NCBI GenBank assembly: GCA_009928665.1
Contig: SACF01000014.1
Location: 1-64,000 of the forward strand
Source: Alphaproteobacteria bacterium
Lineage (GTDB): Bacteria; Bacteroidota; Bacteroidia; Bacteroidales; FEN-979
Direction: 5' to 3'
DNA length: 64,000 bases
The notes beneath the pieces were generated by a model. It did not search any database. It had not been told where the DNA came from and saw only the letters and a list, made by a program, of their open reading frames with translations. Shown piece after piece: positions 26,630-36,031 of the stretch; position 1 is the stretch's first letter, and each line of letters opens with the position of its first letter. Position numbers and translations under genes: made by a program.

Positions 26630-28600
26630 ATGAAACTCTCCATCGTTATCGTCAACTACAACGTAAAGTACTTTCTCGAACAATGCCTTCACTCTGTACA
26701 AAAGGCATGCTCCGGGCTTGAAGTGGAAATTTTCGTCGTTGACAATAATTCGGTGGATGGTTCCGTAAAAATGGTAAGGGAAAAATTTCCGGAAGTAAAT
26801 CTGATCGAAAACAAAGAGAATAAAGGTTTTTCGACTGCGAACAATCAGGCTATAAAGATTTCAAAGGGAGCGTATGTACTCCTGCTCAACCCCGATACCA
26901 TTGTGGAGGATGACACCCTGCGCAAGGTGATCGATTTCATGGATCAACATCCCGATGCAGGCGGTCTGGGCGTGAAAATGCTCGACGGAAAAGGAAAGTT
27001 CCTTCCCGAAAGCAAAAGAGGACTGCCTACGCCATTGGTCGCATTTTTCAAGGTTTTCGGTTTATCGGCTCTGTTCCCGCGGTCCAAACTGTTCAATACC
27101 TACCACCTGGGATACCTTGATAAGGAAAAAACCCATCAGGTCGATGTTCTGGCCGGAGCCTTCATGCTGATCCGTCGAAGCGTCCTCGACATCACCGGAC
27201 TGCTCGATGAAACATTCTTCATGTACGGTGAAGACATTGACCTGAGCTACAGGATCACCCGGGCAGGATTTAAGAACTACTATTTCCCCGGCACCCGGAT
27301 CATACACTACAAAGGCGAAAGCACCAAGAAAAGCAGCCTGAACTACGTGTTCATGTTCTACAATGCGATGATCATCTTCGCTAAAAAACATTTTTCAAGC
27401 GAAAATGCACGCTCGTTCTCGCTGATGATCAATTTCGCCATTTACTTCCGCGCATTTATCTCGATCCTCACCCGGTTCGCCAGGAAAATCTCACTTCCTG
27501 CACTCGACGCCGTTTTGATTTATTCCGGCATCGTCTTTATAAAAAATTACTGGGAAAGCCATTTCATCTTCCCGGAAGGAGGACACTACCCGCAAATGTT
27601 TATCCTGGTTGTAATGCCCGTGTACCTAGCCATATGGCTATTGTGTGTTTATCTGAGCGGAGGGTACGACAAACCCGTGCGGCTCAGGAGAATACTTCAG
27701 GGGATTGCTACGGGAACCGTGATCATCCTGGTCATGTACTCGTTGCTGAATGAGCACTATCGGTTCTCCCGTGCCCTGATCCTGCTTGGAGCGCTCTGGG
27801 GAACCCTGATTATGACCGGGGTCCGGATCCTGCTTCACCACTTGAATGTAAAGGGCTTTACCCTGAATTCCGAAAAAAATAAGAGATTTATCATCGTCGG
27901 CGAAAAGGAAGAGGGACAAAGAGTTTCCGAATTACTGCAGAAAACCGGCATGAATCCTTCCTTCACCGGATTGGTAAGTTTTCACCACCACCGGAACAAC
28001 TCCAACGGGTTTATCGGCCACCTCGGTCAGATCAAAGAGATCATCACCATCCACAAAATAAATGAAATAATTTTCTGCGCCAAAGATGTCCCCGCCCAGG
28101 TTATCATTGATAAAATGTCGGAGCTGAAAAACGAACAAGTCAATTATAAGATTGCCCCCCCCGAAAGCCTGTCGATCATCGGCAGCAACTCGATCAACAC
28201 CTCGGGCGACCTCTATGTCATCGATATCAAGGCCATCACTAAAATCACAAACCGCCGGAATAAACGGCTGCTCGACTTCCTCACCTCTGTCGCACTACTG
28301 ATTCTCTCCCCGCTGGTGATGTTCTTCGTCAACAACCCGGTCGGACTGATCCGTAATATTTTTAGTGTGCTGTTTGCCCGCAAATCCTGGGTCGGATTTA
28401 TCCATGCCAAGGACTCTGAAAAACATAAACTTCCCGAAATCAAACCCGGCGTTCTTACTCCGCTCGATGCCTTCAACGGAAAAAATATGCCAATCGATTC
28501 GATCTCACGACTCGATATCATGTATGCCCGCGACTACAACCTTTCGACCGACCTTAACATCATCATCCGGGGATTTAAACAACTGGGCAGAAGTTGTTGA
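26630..28600 (+). CDS. GT2 glycosyltransferase fused to a degenerate glycosylphosphotransferase-like membrane domain
   Basis: The 656-residue protein has two parts. Residues 1-250 are a GT2 catalytic domain (MKLSIVIVNYNVKYFLEQC, VDNNSVDGSV, KGFSTANNQ, LLNPDTIVEDD, FFMYGEDIDLSYR). Residues 290-400 hold about four TM helices, followed by a Rossmann-like CoA-binding domain (FIIVGEKEEGQRVSEL), as in WcaJ/WbaP-type polyprenyl glycosylphosphotransferases. The terminal PGT domain is reduced: its entry helix NKRLLDFLTSVALLILSP and its end (KPGVLTPLDAF, LDIMYARDYNLSTDLNIII) remain, but the catalytic middle is absent. It probably builds surface polysaccharide from a nucleotide sugar; the second half is likely non-catalytic scaffold. 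Confidence 0.82.
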   Translation: MKLSIVIVNYNVKYFLEQCLHSVQKACSGLEVEIFVVDNNSVDGSVKMVREKFPEVNLIENKENKGFSTANNQAIKISKGAYVLLLNPDTIVEDDTLRKVIDFMDQHPDAGGLGVKMLDGKGKFLPESKRGLPTPLVAFFKVFGLSALFPRSKLFNTYHLGYLDKEKTHQVDVLAGAFMLIRRSVLDITGLLDETFFMYGEDIDLSYRITRAGFKNYYFPGTRIIHYKGESTKKSSLNYVFMFYNAMIIFAKKHFSSENARSFSLMINFAIYFRAFISILTRFARKISLPALDAVLIYSGIVFIKNYWESHFIFPEGGHYPQMFILVVMPVYLAIWLLCVYLSGGYDKPVRLRRILQGIATGTVIILVMYSLLNEHYRFSRALILLGALWGTLIMTGVRILLHHLNVKGFTLNSEKNKRFIIVGEKEEGQRVSELLQKTGMNPSFTGLVSFHHHRNNSNGFIGHLGQIKEIITIHKINEIIFCAKDVPAQVIIDKMSELKNEQVNYKIAPPESLSIIGSNSINTSGDLYVIDIKAITKITNRRNKRLLDFLTSVALLILSPLVMFFVNNPVGLIRNIFSVLFARKSWVGFIHAKDSEKHKLPEIKPGVLTPLDAFNGKNMPIDSISRLDIMYARDYNLSTDLNIIIRGFKQLGRSC

Positions 28601-28641
28601 AAGATTATTATTTTGAATGATTATAAATAATAAAAATCCAT

Positions 28642-28649
28642 TACCTTTG
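28642..28649 (+). promoter_or_regulatory. Bacteroidota -7 promoter element (TACCTTTG)
   Basis: TACCTTTG lies 21 nt before the ATG of the E2 gene, the same motif and distance as upstream of tpx. Confidence 0.6.
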
Positions 28650-28670
28650 CAGAAACAATAACCATCGTAT

Positions 28671-29999
28671 ATGGCAACTTTTGATGTAGTTATTCCAAAA
28701 CTCGGAGAAAGCGTTATTGAGGCAACCCTTACCAGGTGGTTGAAGGGTTTGGGAGATGTCATCCGGGAGGATGAACCTATTGCCGAGATCGCAACCGATA
28801 AAGTGGATTCTGAGATCATCTCGCCGGTATCGGGAAAAATGATCAGCCAGCATTTTAAAGAAGGGGATGTCGTTGCTGTTGGAGCCGTCATCTCTGTTAT
28901 TGAGACAACTGCCGGCAATGAAGAAAGAAAAACCGAACCTGTTGGAGCAGGAAATGTCGGTGAAAATGCGACATTGGTTGATGCGAAACCTGAAATTCCA
29001 CGTGATTCATCAGAATCGACGCACATTATCGAACAAAAATCCATTGTAGAGACACCTGCCGATCACTCCGGCACCCGGTTTTATTCACCACTCATCCGCA
29101 GTATTGCCCGTCGGGAAAATATCCCCTTTTCTGAATTGGATAGTCTGAAAGGAACAGGGAAAGATGATCGCCTTACCAAACATGACCTGCTGGATTACCT
29201 CTCCCGAAGGGGTACGAAGGAACTTCCAAAGGTGGCGACGACAGAGGTCACTCTTTCAGCCTCACCGGCAACTGAACAGATCATTCCCGGCGATGACCGG
29301 ATCGTGGAGATGGATCGCATCCGTCAACTTATCGCGAATCACATGGTGAGGTCGATCCAAACCTCGCCCCACGTCACCTCCTTCATGGAGGCCGATATGT
29401 TGAAAGTGGTCACATGGAGAGAAAAGAACAAAGCGGGATTTCAGAAACGCGAAAATCAAAAGCTGACTTTTACACCCATCTTCATTGATGCCATTGCCCG
29501 GACAGTCCGTGATTTCCCGATGGTAAACGTATCGGTCGACGGCTCCAAAATAATCGTTCATAAAAATATTAACATCGGGATGGCTGTAGCCTTGCCCAAC
29601 AACAACCTGATCGTTCCCGTGGTCAGAAATGCCGGGGATAAAAACCTTTCGGGATTGATTAAAAGCGTCAATGACCTTGCAGAACGGGCCCGTATCAACA
29701 AACTGGTCCCGGATGAGGTTACCGGCGGAACCATTTCCCTGACCAACCTGGGTTCCTTCGGTACCCTGATGGGCACACCGATCATTAACCAGCCACAGAC
29801 CGCCATTGTAGCCGTCGGCGCCATTAAAAAAAGACCGGTGGTGATCGAAACACCCGATGGCGATGTCATTGCCATCAGGCCTGTGATGATGGTTTCCCTT
29901 ACTTATGATCACCGGGTTATTGACGGTTCGCTCGGCGGCCAATTTCTTGCACGGATGGTGCATTACCTTGAAAATTTCGATATCAATCAAACTGTTTAA
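28671..29999 (+). CDS. Dihydrolipoamide acyltransferase (E2 of a 2-oxo acid dehydrogenase)
   Basis: E2 transfers acyl groups from lipoate to CoA. The 442-residue protein has one lipoyl domain (EIATDKVDSEI with the lipoylated Lys near residue 43), a flexible linker, and an E1/E3-binding domain (FYSPLIRSIARRENI to DLLDYLSRR, about 137-183). The catalytic domain ends with SLTYDHRVIDGSLGGQF, carrying the HxxxDG active site. The branched-chain or general 2-oxo acid type is most likely. E1 and E3 genes are not adjacent. The stop overlaps the start of the next gene by one base. Confidence 0.92.
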   Translation: MATFDVVIPKLGESVIEATLTRWLKGLGDVIREDEPIAEIATDKVDSEIISPVSGKMISQHFKEGDVVAVGAVISVIETTAGNEERKTEPVGAGNVGENATLVDAKPEIPRDSSESTHIIEQKSIVETPADHSGTRFYSPLIRSIARRENIPFSELDSLKGTGKDDRLTKHDLLDYLSRRGTKELPKVATTEVTLSASPATEQIIPGDDRIVEMDRIRQLIANHMVRSIQTSPHVTSFMEADMLKVVTWREKNKAGFQKRENQKLTFTPIFIDAIARTVRDFPMVNVSVDGSKIIVHKNINIGMAVALPNNNLIVPVVRNAGDKNLSGLIKSVNDLAERARINKLVPDEVTGGTISLTNLGSFGTLMGTPIINQPQTAIVAVGAIKKRPVVIETPDGDVIAIRPVMMVSLTYDHRVIDGSLGGQFLARMVHYLENFDINQTV

Positions 30000-30829
30000 T
30001 GGAACTCAGACTTACCAAACCCATCGCATTTCTTGACCTGGAGACAACCGGGATCAAGGTTGCCACCGATCGCATCGTTGAAATCTGCCTGCTCCGGCTG
30101 AATGTCGACGGAACCACCCGGATCCTGACCCGACGAATCAATCCGGAAATGCCGATTCCTCCTGAAGTAACGGCAATTCACGGGATAACCGACGAGGATG
30201 TAAAGGATTGTCCCACATTTAAACAACTGGCCCATGAACTGGTCGGATTCCTGGATCACTGCGACCTTGCCGGTTACAACTCAAACCATTTCGACATTCC
30301 GCTTCTGGTCGAGGAATTTTTAAGAGCCGGCGTCGATTTCGATATCAAAGGCCGACGTTTTGTCGACGTCCAGAATATCTTTCATAAAATGGAACCGAGG
30401 AATCTTTACGCCGCATATAAATTCTATTGCTCGCGGGAGTTGGTGAACGCCCACAGCGCCGAAGCCGACACCCTGGCCACCTATGAAATTCTGAAGGCCC
30501 AACTCGACCGCTATTCCAATGTTGCCATAAAAGACAAAAAAGGCAACCTGGTCACTCCCGTCATCAATGACGTGCAGGCCCTTAGCGATTTCTCCTATTC
30601 TTCAAGGTCGGTTGATCTCGTGGGGCATATTGTATACAACGAACGCAATATCCCCGTGTTTAACTTTGGTAAACACAAAGGCAAAGCAGTGTTGCAGATA
30701 TTGAAAGATGAACCTTCGTACTACGACTGGATGATGAAGAGTGAATTTCCGCTTTCGACTAAGAAAGTACTGACTGCATTAAAACTGAAGGGATTTAATA
30801 ACGATATGGTAAAACTGGATCTGGATTAA
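29999..30829 (+). CDS. DEDDh 3'-5' exonuclease (DnaQ/exonuclease X-like)
   Basis: The 276-residue protein has the exonuclease motifs I FLDLETTGI, II AGYNSNHFDIPLL and III NAHSAEADTLATYE, giving the DEDDh catalytic set. The C-terminal 50 residues (FNFGKHKGKAVLQILKDEP, then YYDWMMKSEFP) form the small exonuclease-X-like domain often found fused in Bacteroidota. It likely trims 3' ends in repair, or acts as a stand-alone proofreading-type nuclease. Translation is coupled to the E2 gene by the ATGA-like 1-bp overlap. Confidence 0.9.
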   Translation: MELRLTKPIAFLDLETTGIKVATDRIVEICLLRLNVDGTTRILTRRINPEMPIPPEVTAIHGITDEDVKDCPTFKQLAHELVGFLDHCDLAGYNSNHFDIPLLVEEFLRAGVDFDIKGRRFVDVQNIFHKMEPRNLYAAYKFYCSRELVNAHSAEADTLATYEILKAQLDRYSNVAIKDKKGNLVTPVINDVQALSDFSYSSRSVDLVGHIVYNERNIPVFNFGKHKGKAVLQILKDEPSYYDWMMKSEFPLSTKKVLTALKLKGFNNDMVKLDLD

Positions 30830-30877
30830 CCCGAAAGGGACTCCGGTTCCGGGAATTACAGTCATAATAATTACTGT

Positions 30878-31489
30878 ATGAAGATCATCTGCATCGGTCG
30901 CAATTATGTAGCACACATCAGGGAACTCCACAACGAAATCCCTGAGAGTCCCGTTTTTTTTCTGAAACCCGATACGGCGCTCCTTATCCGGAACCGGCCA
31001 TTTTATTATCCTTCCTTTTCAACAAATATTCATTACGAGGTTGAACTGGTCCTGAAAATAAAAAAAACGGGAAAAACCATCCAAAAGCAATTCGCGAATA
31101 CTTACTTTGATGAAATCGGGATTGGACTTGACCTCACTGCACGCGACCTGCAGGATACCGCAAAACAGAAAGGGCTGCCCTGGGCTGTATCAAAAGGATT
31201 TGATTTTTCAGCTCCCATCAGCAAATTCCTGCCTTCCTCAAATTTTCCCGATCTGAAAAACATTGATTTCAGGCTCGACAAAAACGGGATCACCGTTCAA
31301 AAAGGGAATTCGGGATTAATGATCCACGACTTCAGCGACATCATTCACCATATTTCACAATTCATGACCCTCCGTACCGGTGACCTGATCTTCACAGGAA
31401 CACCTGCGGGCGTGGGACCAGTCAGTATCGGTGATCACCTGGAAGCTTATATCGGGGAAGAAAAATTACTCTCCTGCCACATCCGATAG
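30878..31489 (+). CDS. Fumarylacetoacetate hydrolase-family protein
   Basis: The 203-residue enzyme belongs to the FAH superfamily (FAHD1-like hydrolases or decarboxylases). Visible are ICIGRNYVAHIRELHNE, VFFLKPDTALL, the metal ligands in IHYEVELVLKI (E-x-E), GLDLTARDLQ, KGFDFSAPIS and the final LIFTGTPAGVGPVSIGD. The family acts on C-C bonds of acylpyruvates or oxaloacetate with a divalent metal. The exact substrate cannot be assigned. It converges with the dciA-like gene, with only 5 bp between stops. Confidence 0.88.
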   Translation: MKIICIGRNYVAHIRELHNEIPESPVFFLKPDTALLIRNRPFYYPSFSTNIHYEVELVLKIKKTGKTIQKQFANTYFDEIGIGLDLTARDLQDTAKQKGLPWAVSKGFDFSAPISKFLPSSNFPDLKNIDFRLDKNGITVQKGNSGLMIHDFSDIIHHISQFMTLRTGDLIFTGTPAGVGPVSIGDHLEAYIGEEKLLSCHIR

Positions 31490-31494
31490 TACGG

Positions 31495-31785
31495 TTATTG
31501 AATAACGATTTCATCGATCACATTGGCGCCGGCTTCCTTGTTGAGCGACTTCAGGATCCGGGAACGCGCGTAATGCAACTCATTCCTGAGGGCTGATGAG
31601 TTGACTCTGGCATACAGGATCCGGTTCCGGATGTACAGATTCCGGGTGTTTTTCGCTACCATGTTCCCGACTACCTTCTCCCATGCCTGAACGATCTTCG
31701 TTTCATTGAGCCTGTCACGAAGATGGTAGGAATCGATGAACTCCTCGATCACAGCTTTCAATGGTTTTTCCCGGTCCCGACGCAT
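31495..31785 (-). CDS. DUF721 protein (DciA-like)
   Basis: The 96-residue protein matches DUF721, the family of DciA, a loader for the replicative helicase in bacteria lacking DnaC or DnaI. Typical segments are LKAVIEEFIDSYHL, IVQAWEKVVGNMVAKNT, LYARVNSSALRNELHYAR and ILKSLN. The start at 31785 (MRRDREKPL) removes an N-terminal stretch that overlaps recF. It is the last gene of the nusB-porQ-ispH-recF minus-strand group, and pairing with recF is common in Bacteroidota. Confidence 0.85.
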   Translation of the reverse strand: MRRDREKPLKAVIEEFIDSYHLRDRLNETKIVQAWEKVVGNMVAKNTRNLYIRNRILYARVNSSALRNELHYARSRILKSLNKEAGANVIDEIVIQ

Positions 31786-31804
31786 GGCGTTGAATATGGT
31801 AATT

Positions 31805-32905
31805 TTAAGTGAGCTGACTGAGCGGTAAGGTAAAAGTCCTGTGTTCAATTGAGATTCGGTCAAAAAGATGGAGGATCCGGTCGGGGCTGGTGTCGGTGAC
31901 AAAAACCTGACCGAAGCTGTCGTCGCTGACCAGTTTTAAAAGCTGAGCGACCCTGAAATCGTCGAGCTTATCGAAGATATCGTCAAGCAACAGGATGGGC
32001 TTGAATCCCTTGATATTTCTGGTGTACTCAAACTGGGCAAGCTTGATTGCAATGAGAAAGGATTTCTGTTGACCCTGCGACCCGAACTTCTTCACGGGAT
32101 AACCATCAATAAGAAAAAGCAGGTCATCCTTGTGAATACCGGCAGTCGAAAATCCAGCTGCCCTGTCGGAGGGTAAGGCCTCGCGTAATATATCTTCGAA
32201 ACGATCCGCTCCGACCTGTGAGGAATAGACGATATCGACCTTTTCAGCCCCACCGGTTATCATTTCAAAATATTCCTGAAACAAGGGTTTCATTTGTTCA
32301 ATAAAGGTGAACCGTCGTGTATGGATCCTCCCGCCGGCTGCAACCATCTGCTCGTCCCATATTTCCAGAGCGGCAGGTTCGAAGAAGCCTTTGTCAACAA
32401 ACGACTTTAAAAGTGCATTGCGGTGTGCTACCGCCTTATGGTACAGAATCAGATCATCGAGGTAGATTTTGTCGAATTGTGATATGACACTGTCAATGTA
32501 CCTTCGGCGCAACTCGCTTCCGTCGTTAATCAAATCACGGTCGTAAGGTGATATCATTACCAACGGAAACAGGCCGATGTGATCCGACAGCCTTTCGTAT
32601 TCCTTTTTATTGATCAGAAAACGCTTTCGCATCTCGCGTTTCTGTATACACTGGATCAGGTCGCTTGAACCATAATTCCGGGTAAAGGTACCGTGTAATG
32701 CAAAAAAATCATCTCCATGCCTGATATTCTGAATATCGAGGCTGGTGAAGAAACTCTTGCAAAAGGAAAGATAATGGATGGCATCCAGTAAATTGGTCTT
32801 CCCCACTCCGTTATTCCCGACAAAACAGTTGATGTTCCCCGAAAAATCGAATTCCGCGTGTGCGTAATTTTTAAACCCGGACAGGATCAACCGTTGCAGA
32901 ATCAT
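31805..32905 (-). CDS. recF: DNA replication/repair protein RecF
   Basis: RecF loads RecA at gaps together with RecO and RecR. The 366-residue protein has FKNYAHAEFDF at the N-terminus and the Walker A motif GNNGVGKT at residues 30-37. SPYDRDLINDGSELRRRYID follows, then the ABC signature-like FGSQGQQKSFLIAIKLAQ and Walker B PILLLDDIFDKLDDFR, and the D-loop region ends in VFVTDTS. It is separated from ispH by a single base, so it is cotranscribed. Confidence 0.96.
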   Translation of the reverse strand: MILQRLILSGFKNYAHAEFDFSGNINCFVGNNGVGKTNLLDAIHYLSFCKSFFTSLDIQNIRHGDDFFALHGTFTRNYGSSDLIQCIQKREMRKRFLINKKEYERLSDHIGLFPLVMISPYDRDLINDGSELRRRYIDSVISQFDKIYLDDLILYHKAVAHRNALLKSFVDKGFFEPAALEIWDEQMVAAGGRIHTRRFTFIEQMKPLFQEYFEMITGGAEKVDIVYSSQVGADRFEDILREALPSDRAAGFSTAGIHKDDLLFLIDGYPVKKFGSQGQQKSFLIAIKLAQFEYTRNIKGFKPILLLDDIFDKLDDFRVAQLLKLVSDDSFGQVFVTDTSPDRILHLFDRISIEHRTFTLPLSQLT

Positions 32906-32906
32906 A

Positions 32907-33791
32907 TCACTTGCCGTATTTCAGGATATTCTGACCAATTTCCTCCATGAGCCACATGGGAGTCGAAGTTGCGCCACAGATACCGACCGACGCGGCATCC
33001 CGGAACCATAAGGGATTCACGTCTTTCAGTGCGGAGACCAGGTACGTCTGTTCATTCACCTCTTTGCAAACCCGGTAAAGGATCATCCCGTTCGAGCTTT
33101 TTTGGCCGCTCACAAAGATAATAACATCAAACCGGGAGGAAAAATCGCGTAGATGTCCGGAGCGGTTGGATACCTGCCTGCAAATACTGTCATTCCATTT
33201 GAAATCGATCTCCCTGCCTCCTGATGCTTCCTCCATCCGGGTCCGGATCATCTGCACAATCCGGTTGAACCCTTCTACACTCTTCGTTGTCTGACTGTAA
33301 AACGTTACAGGCCGGGAAAAATCGATCCGGGGCAGGTCGTTCTCATCTCCGATAATGATGGCCGTACCGTTGGTCTGTCCCTTGAGTCCATTCACCTCGG
33401 CGTGTCCTTCCTTTCCATAAATCACAATCTGCCCGTTTTTCCGGTTCATTTCAAGATACCCCTGACGGATCGAATTCTGCAGATGAAGCACGATCGGACA
33501 GGAAGCATCAATCAACTCCAGGTTATTTTTTAGTGCGGTTTGATACGTTTCCGGAGGCTCACCGTGCGCCCGGATCAGAACTTTGGAGTTGCTCAGGTTG
33601 CCAAGTTGTTCATGGTCGATAATCACCAATCCCAGGCTCCTAAGCCGGTTTACCTCCATATTGTTGTGGACGATGTCGCCAAGACAGTAAAGAACGGGAC
33701 TCTTTCTCAGTTCCCGTTCGGCCACTTCAATGGCATACACCACGCCAAAACAAAACCCTGAATGTGGATCAATGGTTACCTGCAGACTCAT
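32907..33791 (-). CDS. ispH: 4-hydroxy-3-methylbut-2-enyl diphosphate reductase
   Basis: IspH is the last enzyme of the MEP isoprenoid pathway, a [4Fe-4S] reductase that makes IPP and DMAPP from HMBPP. The 294-residue protein carries the three cluster cysteines in SGFCFGV (Cys14), IDASCPIV and GICGATSTP. The catalytic region has RAHGEPPE, HNNMEV, VIYGKEGHAEVNG and YSQTTKS, and DSICRQVSNR is also present. It overlaps porQ by 4 bp (ATGA), showing translational coupling. Confidence 0.95.
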   Translation of the reverse strand: MSLQVTIDPHSGFCFGVVYAIEVAERELRKSPVLYCLGDIVHNNMEVNRLRSLGLVIIDHEQLGNLSNSKVLIRAHGEPPETYQTALKNNLELIDASCPIVLHLQNSIRQGYLEMNRKNGQIVIYGKEGHAEVNGLKGQTNGTAIIIGDENDLPRIDFSRPVTFYSQTTKSVEGFNRIVQMIRTRMEEASGGREIDFKWNDSICRQVSNRSGHLRDFSSRFDVIIFVSGQKSSNGMILYRVCKEVNEQTYLVSALKDVNPLWFRDAASVGICGATSTPMWLMEEIGQNILKYGK

Positions 33792-34855
33792 TGCTTCTTG
33801 GTAAATTCCTGCAAATTTACGGCAATGGTGATATAATTCGGATTGGGGGAGCCCGCCTGGAAAACTCCCCGGGTATAACTCAGATTAAACATCTTGACGC
33901 GAAGGCCGACTCCTGCTGAGAATCCAGCCAATCCTGCCTTTCCCGATAGTTTCAGTTCCTGGCGGCGCTGATAATTATAACCCAGCCTGACGGCCACGAC
34001 CTTCGCAATGGTCAGCTCAGCACCAAGAACGATATGGCGCATGACTCCGTCGGCGATCTTTCCCATGGTGGTCTTTTCTTTGGTTTCACCGGTTATCGGA
34101 TCGGGTTGGTTCGAAGGATCGGATGGATCATCATAAGTCAGATCCCACTTCTGAAGGTTGGTGATCAATTGTGAAAATCGCAGAGGTATATGCTTAAGTT
34201 GTTCACTTATCCCGATCTGAAGCTCAAACGGAAGCGGGTCGCGGGTTCCCGGAAGATAGGGAACAACCTGGAATCCGATGTTTCTGCCGATCAGAGAAAC
34301 CGTGAAGGATTTGTCTTTTGAAACATAGGTACCCGCTACATCTACAGCTAAACCGAAAGAATTATAAGTCTCGAGCTGGGAGTAGATCAGCTTGCCGTTG
34401 GCGCCGATTGAGAAGATCGGCGATAGTTGCCTTCCCCATCCTATGTTTAAGGCATATTCCGACGCGCTGAACTCACCCGTCAGATTTCCCGTTGCATCAG
34501 CGCCCTGAAACGTGCCATAGTTGACAAACTGCAGGCTTCCGACAAAGCTGCCTGCCTTCTGGAAAGTCCGGGAATACATGATAAACCCGTAATTCACACC
34601 ACCCGGTGTGTTAACATAACTGAGAGCCAGATTGTTGTGCATCAGCGGCGTGATCAGTGAAGGATTCGCCTGTGTCAGGGTGATATCATTATCCTGAATC
34701 GCCAGAAAATTTCCTCCCAACGCCGCGATCCTTGCCGAATTAGGTGTTCCGAGAAACTTAAAGGTTCCGTCGCCCCCGATTTGAGCAAAAGCAGGCAAAG
34801 AGACAAATAAGATCAGAATAATAAAAAGGGGTAGTTTTCGATGTATGGAATGCAC
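33788..34855 (-). CDS. porQ: T9SS outer-membrane protein PorQ
   Basis: The 355-residue protein has a signal peptide (HRKLPLFIILILFVSLPAFA). It matches PorQ, a beta-barrel of the T9SS attachment complex that works with PorU, PorV and PorZ at the cell surface. Typical are FKFLGTPNSARIAALGGN, DITLTQANPSLI, LALSYVNTPGGVNYGF, FSASEYALNIGWGRQLS and the closing barrel strands. It supports the presence of a working T9SS for the cargo proteins at the left end of the window. It lies in an operon with ispH; nusB is upstream. Confidence 0.92.
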   Translation of the reverse strand: MHSIHRKLPLFIILILFVSLPAFAQIGGDGTFKFLGTPNSARIAALGGNFLAIQDNDITLTQANPSLITPLMHNNLALSYVNTPGGVNYGFIMYSRTFQKAGSFVGSLQFVNYGTFQGADATGNLTGEFSASEYALNIGWGRQLSPIFSIGANGKLIYSQLETYNSFGLAVDVAGTYVSKDKSFTVSLIGRNIGFQVVPYLPGTRDPLPFELQIGISEQLKHIPLRFSQLITNLQKWDLTYDDPSDPSNQPDPITGETKEKTTMGKIADGVMRHIVLGAELTIAKVVAVRLGYNYQRRQELKLSGKAGLAGFSAGVGLRVKMFNLSYTRGVFQAGSPNPNYITIAVNLQEFTKKQ

Positions 34856-34916
34856 GATAGCTTTCTGTTTTTTATTTGTAACGGGATTCCTGACAAAATA
34901 TTTTGTCCGGCTGATA

Positions 34917-35879
34917 TTAAGTCATCAGGCCCCTTCCGGTTTTTATGATCCTTTTCTCCACTGTCAGATCCGTGACCAGTTTGTCAAGTATTCCATTGAT
35001 GAAAAGCTTACTTTTCTGGGAACTGAATTGTTTTGATATTTCAATATACTCATTCAGGGTCACCTTTACGGGGATTTGTGAGAAACAGGTGAATTCAGTC
35101 AACGCCATTTTAATCAGGATGATGTCGGTCAGGGCAATCCGGTCAATCTCCCAGTTCTTTGTCCGCGCATCAATCAACGCGGTGGAAGATTCACTGTTCA
35201 GCACCGTTTTCCTGAAAAGCTCAACAATGAACTTATGATCCTCTTCCGGATCATCCAACTGATCATGGGTGAAAACCGATGATATCGGCTCAGCGGATGA
35301 AAATCCGGGTGTAAGTTGTTTGATGGTTTTTAAAACAAAAATGGCAGCGACATCAAAATCATCATACCAGAAAATATTTCTTTCTTCACAGTAATACTGT
35401 AAGTCAGGCGATTTAGCAATGTACTTCCTGAACAACCGCTCCAGGAATTCCTGATCTTCCTGGTAGGAACGGGTTTCCGATTGTAAATATTCCTGGTGGT
35501 CCTTGCCGGTCTTAATCTTCTGATAGACCTTCCGGACCATCTCCTGCTCCTCGGTCCATGAAATTTTGTACTTTGAAATATTCCGGGAAAGGTCGGTATT
35601 TTCCTGAAGTTGCCTGATTAGAAGGTTCTCCATCAGTTTGTAACTGGGATTCAGCTCCTGTGGAGTCGGGAAGAATTTTGTCTTTGCCTCTTCAAGCCGG
35701 TAACCGTAAAAGTGGATAACTTCCAGTAGAAATGAGAGCTGGAGGTAATAAAGCTCATGTACTTTTTCGATACTGTTCAGTAGGTTTTTTTCAGCAACTT
35801 CGATCCGGTCTTCGCCTCCCTGAAACCAGGCATACAGTGCCTGAAGAACTTTTATGCGATAATGTCTTCTCCCGATCAT
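34917..35879 (-). CDS. nusB: Transcription antitermination factor NusB, long Bacteroidota form
   Basis: NusB joins NusE (S10) in rRNA antitermination. This 320-residue version is about twice the length of the E. coli protein, the usual form in Bacteroidota. It has an N-terminal helical extension (GRRHYRIKVLQALYAW to about residue 180) and the NusB fold at the end (IDARTKNWEIDRIALTDIIL, KVTLNEYIEISKQFSSQKSK, FINGILDKL). The start at 35879 is chosen from the conserved MIGRRHYRIK. It is transcribed divergently from the PUR-domain gene. Confidence 0.93.
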   Translation of the reverse strand: MIGRRHYRIKVLQALYAWFQGGEDRIEVAEKNLLNSIEKVHELYYLQLSFLLEVIHFYGYRLEEAKTKFFPTPQELNPSYKLMENLLIRQLQENTDLSRNISKYKISWTEEQEMVRKVYQKIKTGKDHQEYLQSETRSYQEDQEFLERLFRKYIAKSPDLQYYCEERNIFWYDDFDVAAIFVLKTIKQLTPGFSSAEPISSVFTHDQLDDPEEDHKFIVELFRKTVLNSESSTALIDARTKNWEIDRIALTDIILIKMALTEFTCFSQIPVKVTLNEYIEISKQFSSQKSKLFINGILDKLVTDLTVEKRIIKTGRGLMT

Positions 35880-35972
35880 GGGCGGATTATGATAAAGAAC
35901 ATACCATTCAATTTTGGCCCGCAAAGCTACGGATTTAATAAGAAATAAAGTTTTGTTTTCAAATAATATTTT

Positions 35973-35980
35973 TATTTTTG
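35973..35980 (+). promoter_or_regulatory. Bacteroidota promoter (TTTG-N17-TATTTTTG)
   Basis: TATTTTTG fits the -7 consensus, and a TTTG at 35952-35955 lies 17 bp before it as a -33-like element. The PUR-domain gene starts 52 nt downstream. Confidence 0.6.
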
Positions 35981-36031
35981 CGTTCGCTCTATGAACGTAT
36001 AATGACTTTTAAACCTTAACACTACTCAATA

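Noticed and set aside
29262..29990. A 242-codon minus-strand open frame
   Set aside because: It is entirely antisense to the well-defined E2 acyltransferase gene and has no family resemblance.
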